The notes under the pieces were generated by a model. It saw only the letters and a list, made by a program, of their open reading frames with translations. It did not search any database and was not told where the DNA came from. The translations under genes were made by a program, and so were the position numbers. From assembly GCA_964592595.1 (NCBI GenBank), contig CAZQFH010000019.1, forward strand, positions 1 through 64,000: DNA of 64,000 bases, read 5' to 3'. This document shows positions 42,798 through 51,969 of the stretch, one piece after another; the stretch's first letter is position 1; each line of letters begins with the position of its first letter. Origin of the DNA: UBA5536 sp964592595 (lineage in GTDB: Bacteria > Bacteroidota > Bacteroidia > Bacteroidales > F082).

Positions 42798-45695
42798 TCA
42801 GGCCTTATTTTTTTGCTGCTTGAGGTAAGCCTCAACGACTTTTATATTTTGAAACTGCTTTAGTAAAAGACCAATTTGTTCCACATCAAAATTATCTACA
42901 GCTTCCTTAAGGCTGTTGCTGTAATGAAATAACTCCTTTAGTTGATTCGTATTTGCAAGTTGATGACATGCCAGAGCGAACTGAAATGTATCGCTAACAA
43001 TATTACTGCTAATGGCCTTGAGCCAGAGGTTATGAACTGTTTCAAAAGCTGGATTTGCTTCCTTTTCATCGCCAAAAATCAATTGTCCATTCAAAATGTT
43101 TTGCTGTGAATAATCATTCAGAAGTTTGTTAAGGTAATGTTTGAGTAAATCTTGTTTATCAGGCAGGTCAAAGATAACTCCATCTGGCAGGTTTTGCTGT
43201 TGTTTTGGTGATAGTTTGGCAATATAAATCAAAAGCAGCCTGCTTTCGCGGGCGAGCACAAAAAGCTCTTTTCTTAGTGATTCTGTAATTTCAAGAGGGT
43301 CAATAATCAAACTGCTCGGGTGATGATTAAAGATTTTTGTACGGAGGTCTGCAATATTTCTTGCTAATATCACATCAAAATTGGCTTGATTGGCAATTTC
43401 GTTTAGCAGGTGATGATACACAGGATTTTTAGTCAATAGCAAATGAGTGCGGGTTTTTTCCGGACTTAGGTATTCGTTTGGATTTATGGAAGAAGGATCT
43501 TTGAGTAGTGACCCGCGTTTTTGATGGTTCGGCTCCACAGCGGTGAAATGAATAGCAAATACAGTTCCTTTTCCGGGTTCGCTTTCCAAATTTATTGTGC
43601 CATTCATGGCTTCTACCAGCCGTTGCGTAATAGCAAGTCCAAGTCCTGTTCCTTTTAGGTTGCTGGCTTGTGTGTGATGTTGATAAAAAGCTTCGAATAT
43701 TTTTAGCTGGCCTTCCTTATCAATGCCTATTCCAGTGTCTTTTACCTGAATATGCAAGTCGATTAATGTCTTGTCATTTTGATTTTCACTTGTAAAAATA
43801 CTCAAATCAATGTGGCCTTCGGAAGTGAATTTTACCGCATTACCAATAAGGTTAAAAAGAATTTGACGCATACGCACTTCGCTCAGGAAAACCTCTTCGG
43901 GAAGTGCATCATCAATATGAAGCTGCAAATTAAGGTTTTTTTCTCTCAATTGGATCGAGAAGAGCTGTTTTATTTCGTTAGCCAGGGCACGCAAATCGAG
44001 CGGTCCGTTGTCGATGATCAGCCTGTCTGCTTCAATTTTTGAAAGGTCGAGAATGTCATTGATTAACATAAGCAGACTTTGTCCAGATTTTCGAATGGCA
44101 TCCAAAAAAGTGCGGTGCTGATTGTTTTCTACCAGTTTATCCAAAATATCAGCAAAACCGATTATAGAATTCATCGGCGTCCGGATTTCGTGGCTCATAT
44201 TTGCCAAAAACTGGCTTTTTAATTTGCTGTGATGTTCAGCTTCTTCTTTTGCCTGAAATAGTTTTTCGGCATAATCTTTTAGTTCGGCCTGTGCTTTTTC
44301 TATTTCACTTTTTTGTTTTAACAACAGTTTATTTGACTGGTTTTTCATGTGAACCACATAAATACCTGCAATAAGGGCAATTAAAAGCAGGACAAGCCCC
44401 CAAATACCAATCAGATTAATAAGTCGCTGATCTTTCATACGGAGTTCGGCAAGCTCTTTTTGGTGTTGCAACAGCGCAATCTGGCTTTCGCTCCTTTCGC
44501 GATCAAAAAGTGTTTGCATTTGAATCACCGTCCGACGCAGGTTGTTGCTCAAAATGCTGTCGTTTATTCTGTCGGACTCCTCCATAAAAGCAATTGCCTT
44601 TTCGTAGTTGCCTTTGTATTTGTGGTACTTATACATTAAATCAATTGCCCTTTTGCAAGTAGCTAAAGCATTTGATTTTCGGGCCATTTGCAGTCCCTGA
44701 TTTATGTAAGGTAATGCTTTTTCATACTTTTCCATTTCAATATAAAGTGCTCCAACACTAACATTGCTTTGAGCCAGGTAGTGCAAGTCGCCTAATGATT
44801 CGTAAATTTCGAGGCCGAGCAGGTAATAATTCATTGCCTTATCGAATTGTTTTCGTTCGCGATAAACACTGCCCATGTCATTGTAACAAATTGCCACTCC
44901 CTTTTTGGAGCCAGCTTCTCTGTTAACTTCAAGCGATAGCATATAATATTCGAGCGCTTTGTCGTACTCAAATTGTTTAAAAAACACATTGCCAATGTTA
45001 TTAAGGTTGATGGCAACTCCAATCATATCATTACGTTTTTGCTCCATTGCGAGGCACTCTCTGAATCTTCTTAGGGCGTCCTGATAATTGCCAAGCATGT
45101 ATTGAATATTACCTAAGCCATTGGCAGCGATCAGGTAGTTTTTTTCATCATTCAATTTTTCGGCGAGGGTCATAGCCTTTTGGTGGTAATCGCTGGCAAG
45201 TCTGTAATCGTCCATCCACCTGTGGGCAATTCCAAGGTTGTTGAGAGAAACGATGCGCGCTTGGTCAAGTTGCAGCGAATCAGCTAATTCCAGTTCCTGC
45301 CGATGCCAGAATAATGCTTCATGATACATAGCCTGATCACGAACATAAGTACCAATCTCACTCATCTTCCGTAAAAAAAGATGAGCATAATCTTTTTGAA
45401 TTGCGAGTTGCTTTGCTGCATGGATCAACGAATCCGCTTTTTTTGTTGCATGAGATTCTTGTGGATGTGTGCGAAAAAAAAGGGCGGCTTCCAGAAGCAG
45501 GTTGATTTTGGCGCCATCTGTTGTATTTGGGTTTTGAGTGGGTATTAGTAAACTATCGATCTGTGAAATTGAATTTTGTGCAATCGATTTCGCTAGAGGT
45601 AAAAAAGAAATCCAGATTGTAAAAAAGCCGGCAAAGCAGAAAAACTTAATGCCCCTAAAACGCGTGCTGAAAGAAGTGGATGGATTGCTTGTCAT
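42798..45695 (-). CDS. TPR-repeat membrane histidine kinase with degenerate receiver
   Basis: A 965-residue sensor kinase. After a signal sequence come TPR repeats (about 90-390, for example GNYQDALRRFRECLAMEQKR) in the periplasm, one membrane helix (about 426-449), a coiled coil, HisKA with His502 (ANMSHEIRTPMNSIIGF) and an ATPase domain (NLIGNAVKFT, DTGIGI, GTGLGLAITQRL). Residues about 750-865 form a receiver-like domain that keeps Asp799 (SLIIDP) and Lys827 but lacks the acidic pair, so it may not be phosphorylated. The C-terminal helical tail resembles the end of other Bacteroidota hybrid kinases. It is cotranscribed with the receiver-kinase gene after it. Confidence 0.88.
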   Translation of the reverse strand: MTSNPSTSFSTRFRGIKFFCFAGFFTIWISFLPLAKSIAQNSISQIDSLLIPTQNPNTTDGAKINLLLEAALFFRTHPQESHATKKADSLIHAAKQLAIQKDYAHLFLRKMSEIGTYVRDQAMYHEALFWHRQELELADSLQLDQARIVSLNNLGIAHRWMDDYRLASDYHQKAMTLAEKLNDEKNYLIAANGLGNIQYMLGNYQDALRRFRECLAMEQKRNDMIGVAINLNNIGNVFFKQFEYDKALEYYMLSLEVNREAGSKKGVAICYNDMGSVYRERKQFDKAMNYYLLGLEIYESLGDLHYLAQSNVSVGALYIEMEKYEKALPYINQGLQMARKSNALATCKRAIDLMYKYHKYKGNYEKAIAFMEESDRINDSILSNNLRRTVIQMQTLFDRERSESQIALLQHQKELAELRMKDQRLINLIGIWGLVLLLIALIAGIYVVHMKNQSNKLLLKQKSEIEKAQAELKDYAEKLFQAKEEAEHHSKLKSQFLANMSHEIRTPMNSIIGFADILDKLVENNQHRTFLDAIRKSGQSLLMLINDILDLSKIEADRLIIDNGPLDLRALANEIKQLFSIQLREKNLNLQLHIDDALPEEVFLSEVRMRQILFNLIGNAVKFTSEGHIDLSIFTSENQNDKTLIDLHIQVKDTGIGIDKEGQLKIFEAFYQHHTQASNLKGTGLGLAITQRLVEAMNGTINLESEPGKGTVFAIHFTAVEPNHQKRGSLLKDPSSINPNEYLSPEKTRTHLLLTKNPVYHHLLNEIANQANFDVILARNIADLRTKIFNHHPSSLIIDPLEITESLRKELFVLARESRLLLIYIAKLSPKQQQNLPDGVIFDLPDKQDLLKHYLNKLLNDYSQQNILNGQLIFGDEKEANPAFETVHNLWLKAISSNIVSDTFQFALACHQLANTNQLKELFHYSNSLKEAVDNFDVEQIGLLLKQFQNIKVVEAYLKQQKNKA

Positions 45696-45722
45696 GTAAT
45701 GGCTTGTGTCAGCTATGTTTTA

Positions 45723-45730
45723 CAAAAATA
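45723..45730 (-). promoter_or_regulatory. -7 element of the histidine kinase operon (TATTTTTG)
   Basis: A perfect TAnnTTTG match on the minus strand, 27 nt from the ATG at 45695. No TTG at 20 nt upstream. Confidence 0.45.
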
Positions 45731-45848
45731 ACTGATTTTTATGATTTTCGTAATAAAACAAATTAAAGAAGGCGTTATAGTCCAGAGCTTATTGCTATTC
45801 CGATTGGTGTTTCAGGCTGGATGGGCAGCTTTTTTATATTCAGCATTA

Positions 45849-45879
45849 TTGCAGCGGTTCGTGAAAGTAGCTACTTTTG
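45849..45879 (+). promoter_or_regulatory. Promoter of the GT9/yrdC operon
   Basis: TTG (45849-45851), exactly 20 nt, TACTTTTG (45872-45879). The ATG at 45897 lies 17 nt after the -7 element. It is one of four exact matches to the consensus in the window. Confidence 0.7.
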
Positions 45880-45896
45880 TGAGCTAAACAAAATGC

Positions 45897-46895
45897 ATGA
45901 TCAAGCGCGCACTTATCATACAGACAGCTTCTCTGGGTGATGTGATTCTGGCAACTTCATTGCTCGAAAAACTTCATGAGAATTACCCAAAAGCCCGACT
46001 GGAGTTTCTAATCAAACAGGGTTATGAAGGGCTGTTCAAGGATCATCCTTATCTTACACGACTCTGGGTGTGGGATAAGTCGGAGCGTAAATACGACAAC
46101 CTTCGCGCCATCATTCGGGAGGTGCGAGCGAGAAAATTTGATGTGGTGATTAACCTGCAACGTTATGCTGCGACAGGATTAATCACTGCGATGAGTAAAG
46201 CGCCTGTGCGTATAGGTTTTAGTAAAAATCCGTTAAGTATTTTTTTTACTCATAGGATCAAGCATTTGATTGGTAATGCTGAGCAGATGATTCACGAAAC
46301 AGATCGCAATCAAAAACTTATTGCGCATCTTACAGATCAGATTCCTTCGCGTCCGGCGCTTTATCCCAGAAAAACAGATTTTGCAAAAGTATCCGGATTC
46401 AAAACAAAAGCCTTTATCTGTATTGCGCCTGCCTCACTGTGGTTTACGAAGCAATTTCCGAAAGAAAAATGGGTGAGTTTTTTGCAGCAGCTTGATGAGC
46501 ATTTACACGTTTACTTGTTGGGCGGGAGTGCAGATAAGGAGTTGTGCGATAGCATAATACAAGCTTCTGCACATAGTAATAGCATCAATCTGGCCGGAAA
46601 ACTTAGTCTGCTAGAGTCTGCTGCTTTGATGCGCGATGCTAAAATGAATTTTGTAAACGACTCAGCCCCCATGCATTTATGCAGTGCTGTTGATGCTCCC
46701 GTAACAGCCATTTATTGTTCCACTGTTCCAGCTTTTGGTTTTGGCCCGCTTTCGTCGGATTCGGAAATCGTGCAAACTTCTGAGCAACTTGATTGTCGTC
46801 CTTGCGGACTTCATGGCTGGCAATCGTGTCCTAAAAAACATTTTCGCTGTGCAAAAACCATTTCAGTTAATCAATTGTTATTAAGGATAAGATGA
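45897..46895 (+). CDS. GT9-family heptosyltransferase-like glycosyltransferase
   Basis: A 332-residue cytosolic glycosyltransferase of the ADP-heptose:LPS heptosyltransferase family (GT9). The N-terminus IIQTASLGDVILATSLLEKL and the donor-site segment NDSAPMHLCSAVDAPVTAIY are typical, and the tail has LDCRPCGLHG near the C-terminus, a Cys-containing loop common in the family. It adds a heptose or similar sugar to lipopolysaccharide core at the inner membrane. Its TGA overlaps the yrdC start (ATGA), so the pair is cotranscribed. Confidence 0.9.
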   Translation: MIKRALIIQTASLGDVILATSLLEKLHENYPKARLEFLIKQGYEGLFKDHPYLTRLWVWDKSERKYDNLRAIIREVRARKFDVVINLQRYAATGLITAMSKAPVRIGFSKNPLSIFFTHRIKHLIGNAEQMIHETDRNQKLIAHLTDQIPSRPALYPRKTDFAKVSGFKTKAFICIAPASLWFTKQFPKEKWVSFLQQLDEHLHVYLLGGSADKELCDSIIQASAHSNSINLAGKLSLLESAALMRDAKMNFVNDSAPMHLCSAVDAPVTAIYCSTVPAFGFGPLSSDSEIVQTSEQLDCRPCGLHGWQSCPKKHFRCAKTISVNQLLLRIR

Positions 46896-47461
46896 CCTAC
46901 GAACAAGAAATAGAAGCAGCTGTTCAAGTTCTGAAAGCCGGAAAAGTAATGCTTTATCCTACCGATACGATTTGGGGTTTAGGTTGCGATGCTACGAATC
47001 AAAAAGCAGTTGAAAGGCTGTTCAAAATAAAACAACGAACCGAGAAGAAGAGTCTTATTGCATTGATTGATAGCGAAGAACGTATGAAGCAATATGTAAA
47101 AAGCGTTCCTGAAATTGCCTATGACCTGATTCGTAATGCTGCCAATCCTATCAGTATTGTTTATCCGGGGGCAAAAAACCTGGCGAAAAATGTAGTCGGA
47201 GCCGATAAAACGGTGTGTATTCGCATCACTTCCAATGAGTTTTGCATTGAAGTGGTTAAACGTTTTGGAAAGGCAATTGCTTCCACTTCAGCCAACATTT
47301 CGGGTCAGCCTACGCCTTTATTTTTTGGACAAATCACTGATGAGGTAAAGTTGGCGGTGGATCATATTGTTGGGTTGTATCAGGATGAAGTGAAGCTTCC
47401 CAAAGCATCCACCATTATCAAATTAGAGAAGGATGGCACTTTTGAGATCTTGAGGCCATAG
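46892..47461 (+). CDS. tsaC: Threonylcarbamoyl-AMP synthase (YrdC/Sua5 family)
   Basis: A 189-residue enzyme that makes threonylcarbamoyl-AMP from threonine, bicarbonate and ATP for the t6A37 tRNA modification. Signatures are MLYPTDTIWGLGCDATN at the N-terminus, IKQRTEKKSLIALID and IASTSANISGQPTP. It has the YrdC domain alone, without the C-terminal Sua5 domain. It starts within the stop codon of the GT9 gene. Convergent mutS2 follows. Confidence 0.93.
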   Translation: MTYEQEIEAAVQVLKAGKVMLYPTDTIWGLGCDATNQKAVERLFKIKQRTEKKSLIALIDSEERMKQYVKSVPEIAYDLIRNAANPISIVYPGAKNLAKNVVGADKTVCIRITSNEFCIEVVKRFGKAIASTSANISGQPTPLFFGQITDEVKLAVDHIVGLYQDEVKLPKASTIIKLEKDGTFEILRP

Positions 47462-47471
47462 CCTGTATTGC

Positions 47472-47506
47472 AAAAAAAAAATTCTGAATGCGTATAAGCT
47501 AACGCA
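47472..47506 (-). terminator. Candidate terminator of mutS2
   Basis: On the minus strand TGCGT and ACGCA (plus 47502-47506 and 47489-47493) form a 5-bp stem with an 8-nt loop, followed after 7 nt by ten T residues (47481-47472). The first arm is inside the end of the mutS2 coding sequence. The stem is short, so this is tentative. Confidence 0.35.
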
Positions 47507-49925
47507 GGCTAACCCTTGTGATTCCATTGCCTCCTGATTCAGGTGGCGCATCACCAAAGCTTGCCACTTCTTTTTGCTTGCTCAATAATTCCCGGATTAA
47601 TTTGCGCAGTATTCCATTGCCTTTGCCATGAAGAATATTTACTTCCTTTACGCTTAATAAGATTGCTTCGTCAATGTATTTGGCTGTTTGCTCCAGCGCT
47701 TCTTCGGCGCGTTTGCCGCGTAAGTCGATGGTAAGTTTGAAGTTGCTAACTTTTTCGTTCAGGTCGGAAGTCACACTTCGCGATGTTCCTGATTTGCGGT
47801 GCTGATGGGTTTGCTTTCTGCTTTCGCGCCGGCTAAGCTTGCTCAATTTTTCGGGTGAGGTACGCAGCATCACGCTGTTGAAACTAACAACGGCTTCATG
47901 TTCGCTGATCGAAATGAGTTCGCCAACAATATCCATTTCTTCAATACTCACCAAATCACCTGCTTTGAGCTCGCTGGCCTGCCACGCTGCTTCTTCTTTT
48001 TCTTCTGTTTCTGCCAGCTTTTTGGCTATTTCTTCTGCTTCCGAACCAATTAAATCGCGCGAAGACTTGAGTTCCTGTCGCAGCGCTTTGGTTTTTTCCT
48101 TTTCGGCTTGTGCTTCTTTGATCTCTTTGATAGTCAGCTCTATTTGTCGGTTTGCTTTGTCGATCAGGGCTTTGGCTTCTCTTCCGGCATCTGCCAGCAT
48201 GACTTTTCTGCGGTCTTCGAGTTGTTTGAGTAGTCGTTTGTATTTTTCGATCACTTCATTTAAAAGTTGATCAGCCAGTCGCAGTTCGGTTTGCTTTTTT
48301 GTGAGTGCTTTCTTCTCCACCTCAAGTTGTTGCAGTTGTTGATCAAAATCGAGGTGCGACTGTCCGCTGATTGTTGCCGCCGAATCGAGCAAGCTTTCGG
48401 GGAAGCCTATTTTGCGCGCAATTTCAAAAGCAAAAGAGCTGCCTGGTTTGCCAGTTTGCAGCATATACAAGGGTTCTAGCCTTTTGGTGTCGAACAACAT
48501 GGCGCCGTTGAAAACACCATTGTGTTCATTAGCAAACAGTTTAAGGTTGGCATAGTGCGTCGTAATTAATCCAAAAGCATGAAGTTGGTTTAACTTTTTC
48601 AGCACAGCTTCTGCAATAGCGCCGCCAAGTTGGGGCTCGGTTCCGGAACCAAATTCATCGATCAAAAAAAGTGTTTTACTATCTGCATGGGCCAGATAAT
48701 GCTTCATATTTAGCAGATGCGAGCTGTAGGTGCTGAGATCATTTTCGAGGGATTGCTCATCTCCGATGTCGATAAATATTTTATCAAAGATACCGCATTT
48801 TGAATCTTTTTCCATGGGAACGGCAAGACCGCACTGAAGCATATATTGGATGAGTCCGGTAGTTTTCAGGCATACCGATTTACCTCCTGCATTGGGACCT
48901 GAAATCACAAGAATACGTTTATCTCGATTGAGTTCCAGTTCGAGAGGCACGATGGATTTCTTTTCCTTTCGCAATTTGCGTTCCAGCAGGGGATGCCGGC
49001 TTTTATTCCAATGGATAAAGGCCTGATCGGTAAGCTCTGGAATAATGGCGGTCATTTCGGCAGCCATCACTGTTTTAGCCCTGATCAGGTCGATGCTTCC
49101 CAACAATTCCCAACCAGCCAGTAAATCGTTGATAAAAGGTCTGATAAGCCTTGAGAAAGCGGCCAGTATGCGATTGATTTCGCGTTTTTCGGCATATTCC
49201 AGTTCGCGCACTTCATTATTGGTTTCGAGCACAGCTGCCGGCTCAATGTAAACAGTTTGGCCTGTAGCTGATTCGTCGTGGATAAAACCTTTGAGTTTGC
49301 GTTTGTCGGCTGCCCTTACCGGAATTACCATGCGGCCATTGCGAATAGTGGCTTCCACTCCTGAGTCGGCCCATCCTGCCTTTTTTGCTTCCTGTAGCAT
49401 GCTGTTCACCTGCCGGTCGATATGGCTGAGCTTTTGTCGGATTTGTTTGCGAATAGCTGCCAGTTCGGGTGAGGCAGCGTCAGGTATTTCGCCTTTATCG
49501 TCAGTAAGTCGATTACATTCGGTCCAAACGGTTTTATCAACACTTATACCGGCACAAAGCCTTTGAAAGGCCGGATAAATTGAAGCTTGTTCCGAGCCAG
49601 CAAAACGCAATATGGTTGTAAGGGCATTGAGCCCCGGTTTGAGTTCGAAGAGTGCTTCCTGGCTGATCACTGTTCCTTCAATACGCAGTTGATGCAAATC
49701 AGCACGCAGATCGCTCGTTTCGCTAACAGGAAAAGGAAGTCCGTTGTCCATCAAATGACGGAATTCTTTTACCAGTATAAGTTTTTCCTGAATTACAGGC
49801 AGGCTGGTTTCGAAACCAATTGCTTCAGCCTGTGCAACACCCATCGGATTGATGCAATGGGATGAAAGCCATTCGCGGATACGATCGAAACCTAGTTTTT
49901 CCTCAAAATTGGACGGATAAATCAA
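47499..49925 (-). CDS. mutS2: Endonuclease MutS2
   Basis: An 808-residue MutS-family ATPase with a nuclease domain. It acts on recombination intermediates or collided ribosomes in different bacteria. The helical clamp part precedes the ATPase, with Walker A GPNAGGKS at 343-350 and LIDEFGSGTEPQLGGAIAEA as Walker B. A long coiled coil (about 520-640) follows, then the C-terminal Smr domain with IDLRGKRAEEALEQTAKYI and ILHGKGNGILRKLI. Length and domain order are those of the family. It is a single gene behind a TACTTTTG element. Confidence 0.95.
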   Translation of the reverse strand: MIYPSNFEEKLGFDRIREWLSSHCINPMGVAQAEAIGFETSLPVIQEKLILVKEFRHLMDNGLPFPVSETSDLRADLHQLRIEGTVISQEALFELKPGLNALTTILRFAGSEQASIYPAFQRLCAGISVDKTVWTECNRLTDDKGEIPDAASPELAAIRKQIRQKLSHIDRQVNSMLQEAKKAGWADSGVEATIRNGRMVIPVRAADKRKLKGFIHDESATGQTVYIEPAAVLETNNEVRELEYAEKREINRILAAFSRLIRPFINDLLAGWELLGSIDLIRAKTVMAAEMTAIIPELTDQAFIHWNKSRHPLLERKLRKEKKSIVPLELELNRDKRILVISGPNAGGKSVCLKTTGLIQYMLQCGLAVPMEKDSKCGIFDKIFIDIGDEQSLENDLSTYSSHLLNMKHYLAHADSKTLFLIDEFGSGTEPQLGGAIAEAVLKKLNQLHAFGLITTHYANLKLFANEHNGVFNGAMLFDTKRLEPLYMLQTGKPGSSFAFEIARKIGFPESLLDSAATISGQSHLDFDQQLQQLEVEKKALTKKQTELRLADQLLNEVIEKYKRLLKQLEDRRKVMLADAGREAKALIDKANRQIELTIKEIKEAQAEKEKTKALRQELKSSRDLIGSEAEEIAKKLAETEEKEEAAWQASELKAGDLVSIEEMDIVGELISISEHEAVVSFNSVMLRTSPEKLSKLSRRESRKQTHQHRKSGTSRSVTSDLNEKVSNFKLTIDLRGKRAEEALEQTAKYIDEAILLSVKEVNILHGKGNGILRKLIRELLSKQKEVASFGDAPPESGGNGITRVSLR

Positions 49926-49946
49926 AACCTTAGTAATTTAGGTTTG

Positions 49947-49954
49947 CAAAAGTA
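49947..49954 (-). promoter_or_regulatory. -7 promoter element of mutS2 (TACTTTTG)
   Basis: A perfect TAnnTTTG match on the minus strand, 21 nt from the ATG at 49925. The nearest TTG upstream is 24 nt away, longer than usual. Confidence 0.5.
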
Positions 49955-50075
49955 GTAAGAAAAATAAGGCATGTCGGCCAATATCAGGAGATGGGTGTAT
50001 TTCGGGCAGATTACAGGAATTGCAAAACATTTTTTACGGTTCGAAGGCGTCAATATTTTATGGTTTACACGAAAT

Positions 50076-51299
50076 TCAGGCTTCTTTTTGCTTTCTGGGC
50101 GCTCTTCGTTTAGCAAAAATTGCCAATCCACCTTCAGCAGTTTCTTTGTAAAGACTGGGCAGGTCTTTACCAGTTACTTTCATGGTTCTGACCACTTTGT
50201 CAAAAGATACATAATGTTTGCCATCTGAAAGGAGTGCAAACATGTTTGAGTCCAAGGCACGGGCTGCAGCGTGGGCATTGCGCTCAATACAAGGCACTTG
50301 CACCAGACCGTTTATCGGATCGCAGGTAAGTCCCAAATGATGTTCGAGTCCCATTTCGGCTGCATATTCAATCTGTTGCGGACTTCCGCCAAAAAGCTGA
50401 TTCACCGCTGCGGAGGCCATGGCACATGCTGTACCTATTTCGCCCTGACAACCTACAGCAGCACCCGAAATGGAAGCATTGGTTTTAACGATATTGCCTA
50501 TCAATCCAGCAGTGGCAATGGCTTTAAGGATTTTTTCGTCCGAGAAGCCGTGTGCATTTTTGGCATGATAAAGCACAGCTGGCAACACACCGCTCGAGCC
50601 ACATGTGGGTGCTGTAGAAACCATTCCGCCAGAGGCATTTTCTTCTGAAACAGCCAGTGCATAGGCAAATACCAGGCTTCTACTTTTGAGTGAATCCTTT
50701 AAACTCTGGGCTTTGATGTAGTAAGAAGAAGCTTTGCGAGCCAGTTTTAAACCTCCAGGAATCACGCCTTCATTCTCCAATCCGCGTTTCACGGCTTCCT
50801 GCATTACCCGCCACACTTCACGAAGGTGATCCAATGTTTCAGGCGGTTCATGCATCTGGACATATTCCCACAATGTTCTGCCTTCGCTGCTGCACCATTT
50901 TAAAACATCGGCCATGGTGCGGTGAGGATAAATCTTTTCCGTTTCTTCTGTTTCACCTTCCCAAATGATTGAGCCTCCTCCGATGCTATAGGCAGTTTGG
51001 CTGTTGATGATTTTTTCGTTTTCGTCAATGGCCTCAAAAGTGAGGGCATTGGGATGGCGTTCGAGAAAAGTCTTGGGTTGCCAGTCGAAGCTTACCTCAA
51101 AAGGTTGCAAAACTTGTAGGATTGCCTGATCGGTAAGGTGTCCTTTTCCGGTTGCTGCCAGGCTTCCGAAGAGTGTTACCTTAAAGGCTGTAGCTTGAGG
51201 ATGGTCTTGTTTAAAAATATTGGCAGCTCGGCAGGGTCCCATCGTATGACTGCTTGAAGGGCCATAACCAATGCGAAAAAGATGACGGATGGATTCCAT
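50076..51299 (-). CDS. sdaA: L-serine ammonia-lyase, iron-sulfur type, single chain
   Basis: A 407-residue enzyme converting L-serine to pyruvate and ammonia with a 4Fe-4S cluster. It contains both domains in one chain: the N-terminal beta domain (IGYGPSSSHTMGPCRAANIF) and the C-terminal alpha domain with TAPTCGSSGVLPAVLYHAK, CQGEIGTACAMASAAV and GLTCDPINGLVQVPCIERNA, which supply the cluster cysteines. It is the last gene of the minus-strand operon that starts with a GH13 enzyme at 57492 and lies 8 bp after the second P-loop kinase. Confidence 0.94.
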   Translation of the reverse strand: MESIRHLFRIGYGPSSSHTMGPCRAANIFKQDHPQATAFKVTLFGSLAATGKGHLTDQAILQVLQPFEVSFDWQPKTFLERHPNALTFEAIDENEKIINSQTAYSIGGGSIIWEGETEETEKIYPHRTMADVLKWCSSEGRTLWEYVQMHEPPETLDHLREVWRVMQEAVKRGLENEGVIPGGLKLARKASSYYIKAQSLKDSLKSRSLVFAYALAVSEENASGGMVSTAPTCGSSGVLPAVLYHAKNAHGFSDEKILKAIATAGLIGNIVKTNASISGAAVGCQGEIGTACAMASAAVNQLFGGSPQQIEYAAEMGLEHHLGLTCDPINGLVQVPCIERNAHAAARALDSNMFALLSDGKHYVSFDKVVRTMKVTGKDLPSLYKETAEGGLAIFAKRRAPRKQKEA

Positions 51300-51307
51300 A
51301 GTGAGTT

Positions 51308-51946
51308 TTATTTTACAAACCGAACGCTATAATCCATGCCTATCAATATGTTGGCAGTTGGTTTTAGGGCTTGAACCTCCTGGTGTTCTTTTTCGAGTAC
51401 CTGCATACGGTATTCATTTTGAGGTTCTTTGCCACGAACCACCTGAGCCTTCTTTGTTTCGTGATAAGTCAACTCAATAAATACCCGCACATCTGCATCT
51501 GCTGTTTTGATGGCATACAAACCATCGATAATAAGCATATCAATGCCGCTGTAATCGGTAGTGAGCTGATCGATTTGTTCGGTTACCAAATCAACACAGG
51601 GACCTGTGGAAGAAGTACCTGCTTTAAATTCCTTGATATTTTTATTAAGCGTTTCCCAGTCGTATTCGCCGGGACCCACCACATTTTGGATGCCATTTTG
51701 CTTGCGCCATTCGGTGCGTTCCAATGGATGAATACGATAATAATTATCGATATGCAAAAGTTTTGCCATGATGCCATGCTTACGCAGGCCTTTTGCCACA
51801 ACGTGTGCCAACTCTGTTTTTCCAGAGCCTGACTCGCCCGAGATAGCGATCATCATCTTGGATTTTTGTTTCTTAAGGATGTGTTCGATGATGGCTTCTC
51901 CGGCCTTCTGATGTTTCTCGGTGATGAGTAGTACGTCTCCTAACAT
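51308..51946 (-). CDS. P-loop kinase, uridine kinase/PRK family (paralog 2)
   Basis: A 212-residue NTP-dependent kinase. The P-loop is SGESGSGKTELAH at about 37-49; LLHIDNYYRIHPLERTEWR matches the region after Walker A in uridine kinases, and IDMLIIDGLYAIK is Walker B. It has the same length and motif order as the kinase encoded just upstream, so the two came from a tandem duplication, though here the aspartate pair DDF is replaced by DNY. It lies between that paralog (23 bp) and serine deaminase (8 bp). The phosphate acceptor is not known; a sugar or nucleoside is possible. Confidence 0.75.
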   Translation of the reverse strand: MLGDVLLITEKHQKAGEAIIEHILKKQKSKMMIAISGESGSGKTELAHVVAKGLRKHGIMAKLLHIDNYYRIHPLERTEWRKQNGIQNVVGPGEYDWETLNKNIKEFKAGTSSTGPCVDLVTEQIDQLTTDYSGIDMLIIDGLYAIKTADADVRVFIELTYHETKKAQVVRGKEPQNEYRMQVLEKEHQEVQALKPTANILIGMDYSVRFVK

Positions 51947-51969
51947 ATTGTTTATGAATTAAATTGCTA

